NCBI GenBank assembly: GCA_028565635.1
Contig: JAOXYB010041138.1
Location: forward strand, 1 to 13,003
Length of the DNA stretch: 13,003 nt
Direction of reading: 5' to 3'
Source: Phoronis ovalis
Lineage: Eukaryota; Phoronida; Phoronidae
In this document: positions 9,401-13,003 of the stretch, piece after piece
Layout of the letters: each line of letters opens with the position of its first letter
How positions within the stretch are numbered: the stretch's first letter is position 1
Notes under the pieces: model-generated
The model's database searches: none
Told to the model about the DNA's origin: nothing
The model's input: only the letters and a program-made list of their open reading frames with translations
Position numbers and translations under genes: made by a program

Positions 9401-12400
9401 ACATACAAATGTCTCATATAATATTGTTAAAGCATTCAGATGATTGTATGCATGAAAATGTTTTGATTACCACATAAATTAGCTGTAACATTCTGGAAGT
9501 AACCGTATTTGCATCTACACTTCTCCAATAAACACAATGCGTTGTCGTCCATACAGTGCGTGGTGTTAGAACAGTTCCCTTCATACCGCTGCTTTGGCTC
9601 TGAAAGTGAACAAATGTTCCCAAAAACACTACCCCTGGGCGAATTATCTAAAATGTTTCCGAAAGAATGCTTCAGGCCAAGCTTTTGGTACTTTTTATAA
9701 ATTATAATCAAAGGGGATAAATTATTAGGAACAACCATATTTTTGCCCGTATTTTCGCTTTATTTTCACACTATGTTCTTTCTGGATATAGCCGGTTTCT
9801 GACAGATCACCCTTTCCAAAAATTTGCCCATAAGGGGCCATCTTTCGGTGCAAAAAATATTGATCAGAAAAGCCATTTTACGAAAGTCGCCTAAGGATTG
9901 TTTTCAGAAACTTCAATTAGTTTTTTTTAAAAAGCTGCAAATTACCATATAAATGACACTTCTTTCAAATAACGCCAGATCTAATTTTAAGGGCGTTAAG
10001 AGTGTGCACAAATTTACCTGCACCAATATAATTTCTACATGCAAATAATTCAGGGCAAAAAGCGATACCTGCATATATATATATATTTGTATTTTGCAAT
10101 GCGTATATAACTCTCGGGGGTCACTTGTGAACGAGTGGGGCCACATGCGCCAACATAGGTTTACAAAAGCCCCTAAACGCACATATAGCCTTCTAAAAAG
10201 CACACCCCTATGGAAGACTTGCAGGTTTAAAAACTGACCGTTTGGGAAATCTTTTTCAGTAAAAATCGCCCTAATTTTTTGTATCTGACGGGAAAAACAT
10301 ACTCTTTGGCAGATCTACATTAGTTGTAAAAACAACACTCCATTTGGCAATATTTAGCCAAATATATACCTTTAACGCGGAACGCCTGATTTTTCGTTCG
10401 CACGTATGGCCCAATCTATTGACCCATGTGCCCTCACTGGATATAACTTAACTCACCACAAGCTGTTTTCAGTTGATAACTTTTATTACTGCATCTGCAC
10501 CTATCTTCTGGCTGCATGCACGTCATAGTTAACGAATGCTTACAATTGGAATCCTTTTCATCGCATGTTTCATTGAGCTCTGCCTTTGGTACTGAAACAG
10601 AATAAAGTCGATAACTCCACAACCCATGCATCCATCCTAGATTCAGTTTTAGTGTACGTGTAGGTAGTTGTAAGAAATGGCTATCTAAAGTACACAAACC
10701 TCCAAAATATCAATCGTCCCCAGCATTATTCACTAGCAATGCAGTATTATTAATATTTGGTTTGGTTACAATGTCGAATAGTTAAAGCACTACACAATCT
10801 AAAATTTTATAAAAGTAGCATTTTATGCAGATACTTTGAAAGTTTGATGAGCCAAGCAAATTTCAGACTAATTCAGACTAATATAAGTTCTCAGTGGCTG
10901 CAGTAAGATGTTTAGTTCAGATATCCTATCATTCTACATGCCATAATGTAGAGGCGATGGGTATTGGGTTAATTTAAATTGTTACTTTAAACAGTCGTAT
11001 AAGAGATTTTACTTCAGACATGTGCTGCTAATATAAAGATCGCCATTTTGGCAGAATTTTGCATAAATAACGCTTGAATTTAAATATAAGACATACTTTT
11101 GAAAATATAAATAATTTTGCACCTACATTTAATTGGCCGTAATCAAATTATGTCAGATCCTTAGTTTCCACTAACCCCGGTTTCAGGAATTTTTATTAAA
11201 AAATGAGCTTGCAGACAGGTAAAAATGCATGCAACAGTAGCACCCTATGCACTACCTATACGACACATTAATATTAACTATATAAAAGTCGCAATAATCA
11301 AGTTACTAATACCACTTATATCTTAAACATCATGCAATTTACTAATTAATTTAACTTACTGCAAACTGGTCTTCTTTTTGGGGCACTGTATTTTGTTCTA
11401 TAGCCTTCTATACAAACACACGTCTCATTACATCTTAAGTATGGATCCAGAGAACAGTAGAGGTCTTGTTCTGCCGATGTTATACCATGATCGTTACAGG
11501 GGTTACCATAGTATCCACGTTCCCCTGCGCAATAAGCATAATCATATTAGTAAAAGCACACTTTTGATATATAAAAACAGGCTGAGGACTTCCAAAACTA
11601 TGGTGTACTGCGAACAAACGTAAATGTGTTTCTTTCTTACGTACATAATAAATATAGTATATAATTATGTGAATGTGCATATTTACAGAATTTTTCATTT
11701 CCTTGTCGAAATAATTAATACAAAACGCGTCTTATATCTATCAACATGTTTTGGCAAAGTATCGTGATAATAAAAATGGATTGGGAGCCTAAAACACTAT
11801 CATGTTTATTTCATAAGACCCGTTGAACATGTATGAAACTTACAGCAGCAGTCTTTACCGTTACATATCCGTGGGAATCGGTCAATAGCACATGCACATT
11901 TAGCGTTTAAGCACAAACTTCCAGAAATTGCTTCTGCACAAGTGCTGTTATCTGTACATGTGAAATTCAGGGTAACTGTAACATTAAATATTTTGCAGAT
12001 CTGTAAACCTACTAGTGCTATATATAAGACATATTTAGAAGTGGAAATTATAATAGTTATTGAGTATACAAGATACAGGATTACAAATATTCCTGCTGCC
12101 TATGAAATTTCATCAGTTGCTTTAATATGCACGTACATACTGTACAAAATCAGTTTTTTCCTAATTTTTCTAATGTCATTCCATGCACATGCATTAAACT
12201 TGATTGTTAGTAGGAATAGGTACGTATGTGCAATTGAGAATGTAAGAGGAATGTTTCATTGTCAATTACCGACCTCATGTGTGACGGACACAGGGAGTAT
12301 ATCCACACTGTGCCACATAGCACCATTTGACTCAAAGAAAATGTACAATTACCTTTTTCACAGTGTGTACTAACATTAACATATTCTTTAGGACATGCAC

Positions 12401-12740
12401 ATTTACCATCAATGCATGCACTTTGCGGAAACAAGACTGTGCAAAATCCATGACCCTTGTTTGTGCAGCTTGTACTTAGAGATTCTAAAAAGGAATGTTA
12501 GAAAATTATAGAAATGAATCATTTAATTTACAAATATGATATGCAGCTTGTTCTGGTATTAAAATGATTCTTATTACATGTGTGCTTTGGATATTGTACT
12601 ACCTTTTTCACAGTAGCTTCCTGATTGCCTATATCCAAGTGAACACTCGCATTTATTGTTTTTGCATATACTGTATGATACGCAAGATTCACTAATTTGT
12701 CTCGTGTCATTGTCACAGCCAGTTGAACTTAATTCGTATT
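6221..12740 (-). CDS. Type I membrane protein: EB/EGF-like module array, SEA, TM (3' part, 13 exons)
   Basis: Join on the minus strand: 12740-12603, 12484-12353, 11975-11844, 11524-11360, 10591-10457, 9599-9471, 9230-9087, 8807-8667, 8417-8283, 8132-7770, 7347-7261, 6954-6768, 6444-6221, about 2.1 kb coding. All introns are GT-AG and phase 1. Order: eight EB/EGF-like cysteine modules, one canonical EGF, SEA, a four-cysteine module, juxtamembrane stalk, TM helix, basic cytoplasmic tail. Known membrane mucins (MUC3/12/13/17) share EGF-SEA-EGF-TM, so a cell-surface or secreted-stub role is likely. The ligand is unknown, and a scavenger or adhesion role is only a guess. The signal peptide lies outside the window. 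Anomaly: exon 6954-6768 is 187 nt, so the frame breaks before the TM helix (see its entry). No symbol is assigned. Exon model by eye, not confirmed by transcripts. Confidence 0.85.
6445..6767 (-). other. Intron between TM and tail exons
   Basis: 323 bp, AT-rich. No further exon or repeat seen. Confidence 0.7.
6768..6954 (-). CDS. Exon: stalk, transmembrane helix, basic stop-transfer (frame broken)
   Basis: 187 nt, acceptor ATATTTTTCAG, donor GGATATT|GTAAGT. From the phase-1 entry it reads a proline/acid stalk (PAEPAFEPLNDAQVAYIY). From the exit phase, going backwards, it reads ISLGSSAG, then a leucine-rich helix (LLLLLTLILLMCMC) and CRKRRQLARQKNLARKAYEN. The two frames meet at a TA run at 6899-6907. 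The length is 1 mod 3, whereas the other internal exons are 0 mod 3. A net +2 (one more TA) or -1 would join them. As written, the stalk frame runs on for about 40 codons to a TGA and loses helix and tail. No alternative AG in or near the exon repairs it: those 6 and 15 nt in keep the same broken frame, and the one 41 nt in does not help. Confidence 0.85.
6955..7260 (-). other. Intron between four-cysteine module and TM exons
   Basis: 306 bp. It begins with GTAAGT and ends with ATATTTTTCAG on the coding strand. No additional exon seen that could restore the frame. Confidence 0.7.
7261..7347 (-). CDS. Exon: short four-cysteine module after SEA
   Basis: 87 nt, acceptor CATCTTTCAG, donor TGTAAAT|GTAAGT. 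Four cysteines: C-x6-C-x3-C-x11-C. It is placed where membrane mucins have their second EGF domain, and could be a reduced EGF. It joins SEA through a G|AG glutamate codon and the next exon through a T|CC serine codon. Confidence 0.8.
7348..7769 (-). other. Intron between SEA and four-cysteine exons
   Basis: 422 bp, no coding similarity or repeat recognised. Confidence 0.7.
7770..8132 (-). CDS. Exon: SEA domain
   Basis: 363 nt encoding a complete SEA domain in one exon. Acceptor TTCATTTTGCAG, donor CAAG|GTAATT. Landmarks: LKNPSSEEFQTLA early, AAYRNSTLNESY in the middle, then LVQGSILTLFKVIF. In SEA domains known to cleave themselves, the break falls between G and S of a GSVVV-type loop; here G-S-I-L lies at 7927-7932. 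The C-terminal half (ESMRTLQHIYGLSLADFNV) fits the final helix and strand. Two cysteines (SVCDLV and YLNCEV) could pair, which is not seen in MUC1. Three N-x-S/T sites are present in the middle and end. Confidence 0.93.
8283..8417 (-). CDS. Exon: canonical EGF domain (module 9)
   Basis: 135 nt, acceptor TGTTTTCGCAG, donor AAAAAC|GTAAGT. C-x4-C-x5-C-x9-C-x-C-x8-C with the classic C-L-T-G-Y-E-G-E-F-C ending of EGF domains (six cysteines, 1-3/2-4/5-6 pairing in the family). It lacks the N-terminal D-x-D/N calcium motif. It sits directly before SEA, as in membrane mucins. Confidence 0.93.
8667..8807 (-). CDS. Exon: cysteine module 8
   Basis: 141 nt, acceptor TTTTTCTTGCAG, donor AATGTG|GTAAGT. 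Spacing C-x5-C-x6-C-x6-C-x-C-x14-C, core CHCEEGFR. N-N-T is a glycosylation site. Confidence 0.87.
9087..9230 (-). CDS. Exon: cysteine module 7
   Basis: 144 nt, acceptor TTTTGTGTCACAG, donor CTTGTG|GTAAGC. Spacing C-x8-C-x6-C-x6-C-x-C-x12-C, core CRCDTKYY. The A-G-E-N-A-V-C stretch is typical of EB-type modules. Confidence 0.85.
9471..9599 (-). CDS. Exon: cysteine module 6
   Basis: 129 nt, acceptor TTCACTTTCAG, donor TATGTG|GTAATC. Spacing C-x5-C-x6-C-x4-C-x-C-x12-C, core CRCKYGYF. N-glycosylation sites N-C-S, N-T-T and N-V-T are visible. An antisense open frame at 9509-9700 is a shadow. Confidence 0.85.
10073..10086. repeat. AT dinucleotide repeat, seven units
   Basis: Uninterrupted (AT)7 inside the large intron, next to the dispersed repeat. 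Confidence 0.9.
10112..10235 (-). repeat. Dispersed repeat, copy 2 (inverted)
   Basis: The reverse complement aligns with 4-130 over its whole length, including AGGGGTGT, CTATAT, CGTTTAGGGGCTTTT and GCGCATGTGG. On the minus strand it is open in the frame reading LYVRLGAF...WPHSFTSDPRE, and copy 1 gives LYTRLGAF in the same register. A coding origin inside a transposon is possible but not shown. Confidence 0.75.
10457..10591 (-). CDS. Exon: cysteine module 5
   Basis: 135 nt, acceptor CTGTTTCAG, donor TTGTG|GTGAGT. Spacing C-x6-C-x7-C-x6-C-x-C-x10-C with the core CRCSNKSY. N-glycosylation sites are N-E-T and N-K-S. It resembles module 6 in starting with P-K after the junction codon. Confidence 0.85.
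10592..11359 (-). other. Intron between modules 4 and 5
   Basis: 768 bp, AT-rich, no exon recognised. A small tandem duplication TTCAGACTAA x2 lies at about 10862-10881. Confidence 0.65.
11360..11524 (-). CDS. Exon: cysteine module 4
   Basis: 165 nt, the longest module exon. Acceptor TTATTGCGCAG, donor TTTGCA|GTAAGT. Spacing C-x13-C-x7-C-x3-C-x-C-x16-C, core CVCIEGY, with a basic PKRRPVC end. The long first and last loops explain its size. Confidence 0.85.
11525..11843 (-). other. Intron between modules 3 and 4
   Basis: 319 bp, nothing recognised inside. Confidence 0.65.
11844..11975 (-). CDS. Exon: cysteine module 3
   Basis: 132 nt with the acceptor AATGTTACAG at 11976-11977 and donor TGCTGCT|GTAAGT. 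This acceptor is preferred over one 24 nt downstream (exon high end 11951) because it adds TLNFTCTD, supplying the first cysteine and the usual pattern C-x5-C-x8-C-x4-C-x-C-x8-C. Both keep phase 1. An extra pair of adjacent cysteines follows at the C-terminal end (NGKDCC), unlike the neighbouring modules. Confidence 0.75.
11976..12352 (-). other. Intron between modules 2 and 3
   Basis: 377 bp. A 143-codon open frame crosses it on the plus strand, overlapping exons on both sides. It has no domain similarity and is taken as chance. Confidence 0.6.
12353..12484 (-). CDS. Exon: cysteine module 2
   Basis: 132 nt, acceptor CCTTTTTAG, donor AAAAG|GTAATT. Spacing C-x7-C-x8-C-x4-C-x-C-x10-C with the core CACPKEY. 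It ends in the same C-E-K sequence as modules 1 and 9, consistent with exon duplication. Confidence 0.85.
12603..12740 (-). CDS. Exon: cysteine module 1
   Basis: 138 nt. The acceptor follows a T-rich tract ending TTTTTAG; the donor is AAAAG|GTAGTA. Six cysteines spaced C-x10-C-x5-C-x4-C-x-C-x10-C, with CECSLGY as the typical C-x-C core. It is the most 5' exon seen; the preceding exon is not in the window. Confidence 0.85.
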
Positions 12741-13003
12741 CTAAAAATAAAAAAAGTCAATTTGCGGTTTTAAATATAAATTTAGATATTTATTGCTAGT
12801 TTCTTAATAAACCTCTTACATATGTACATTACAATTAGCTAAGACAACAAAACATATACAACTACTTATTTAAAAGCTTGGTCTACATTTAAAGTGAGTC
12901 ACATACACGCAGTAATGTTGTAAACAAGCAATCCAAGGACAAGCTTTCTAGCGTAGCTAACCGGATCGGTTGTGTTTGAAATCCTCACAGCACTAAATAT
13001 ATA
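12741..13003 (-). other. 5' intron of the EGF/SEA gene, running off the window
   Basis: No exon could be fitted. The visible GT donors near 12905 and 12987 would either put a T before the AA that opens the next exon, creating TAA, or sit in a frame with an upstream stop. The signal peptide and any further modules therefore lie beyond the right edge. Confidence 0.5.

Larger units (their letters stand above)
9600..10456 (-). other. Large intron with repeat-derived sequence
   Basis: 857 bp, the longest intron here and less AT-rich in its middle than its neighbours. It contains the second copy of the dispersed repeat and an AT run. Much of 9730-10440 may be inserted mobile DNA, because neighbouring introns are about 100-770 bp. 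No terminal repeats or target-site duplication could be fixed by eye. Confidence 0.55.

Noticed and set aside
9913-10203. 96-codon minus-strand open frame in the large intron, as a cellular gene
   Set aside because: Its only notable part is the dispersed repeat; the remainder is AT-rich with no support. Kept only as a repeat observation.
11942-12373. 143-codon plus-strand open frame
   Set aside because: It spans an intron and parts of two exons of the minus-strand gene, and its sequence lacks any recognisable domain.
12890-13003. Hydrophobic stretch KLVLGLLVYNI on the minus strand as the signal-peptide exon
   Set aside because: No start methionine in frame, and the adjacent donor would join T to AA, making a stop codon with the next exon.

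Overview
The window looks like animal nuclear DNA, most likely from a lophotrochozoan and plausibly a bivalve mollusc. It is AT-rich, has GT-AG introns of roughly 100 to 850 bp, carries transposon relics, and encodes two typical metazoan membrane proteins. The phylum is inferred from gene style; no marker gene fixes it.

Positions 1-2104 are intergenic. The left edge (4-130) holds one copy of a dispersed repeat, and a candidate TATA element lies at 1592-1599. Positions 2105-3418 (+) hold an uninterrupted reading frame for a 437-residue class A GPCR of the biogenic-amine type, closest in general form to D2-like dopamine receptors. It has several substitutions at positions that are normally near-invariant. 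Positions 3419-6183 separate the two convergent genes. They contain an 18-bp tandem repeat (3626-3685) and a decayed Tc1/mariner transposase (about 4967-5664, +).

Positions 6221-12740 (-) hold the 3' part of a multi-exon gene. Thirteen coding exons were assembled by hand from reading frame, splice sites and phase; every one of the 12 introns is phase 1. Nine consecutive exons each encode one six-cysteine EB/EGF-like module. They are followed by a SEA domain with a G-S autoproteolysis motif, a short four-cysteine module, a transmembrane helix with a basic stop-transfer sequence, and a cytoplasmic tail ending in an ITIM-like S-x-Y-x-x-I motif. The EGF-SEA-EGF-like-TM order is that of the vertebrate membrane mucins MUC3/12/13/17, but the extracellular part seen here is a cysteine-module array rather than a mucin repeat. 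The 5' end (signal peptide) lies beyond base 13003.

The observation most worth checking is that the transmembrane exon is 187 nt, whereas all the other internal exons are multiples of 3. The frame breaks at a TA repeat just before the membrane helix, so the genome as written encodes a protein without the helix and tail unless the sequence is an error, an allele, or is bypassed. The intron at 9600-10456 carries a second, inverted copy of the repeat at the left edge of the window.

The two genes have no evident functional link; they are simply tail-to-tail neighbours.
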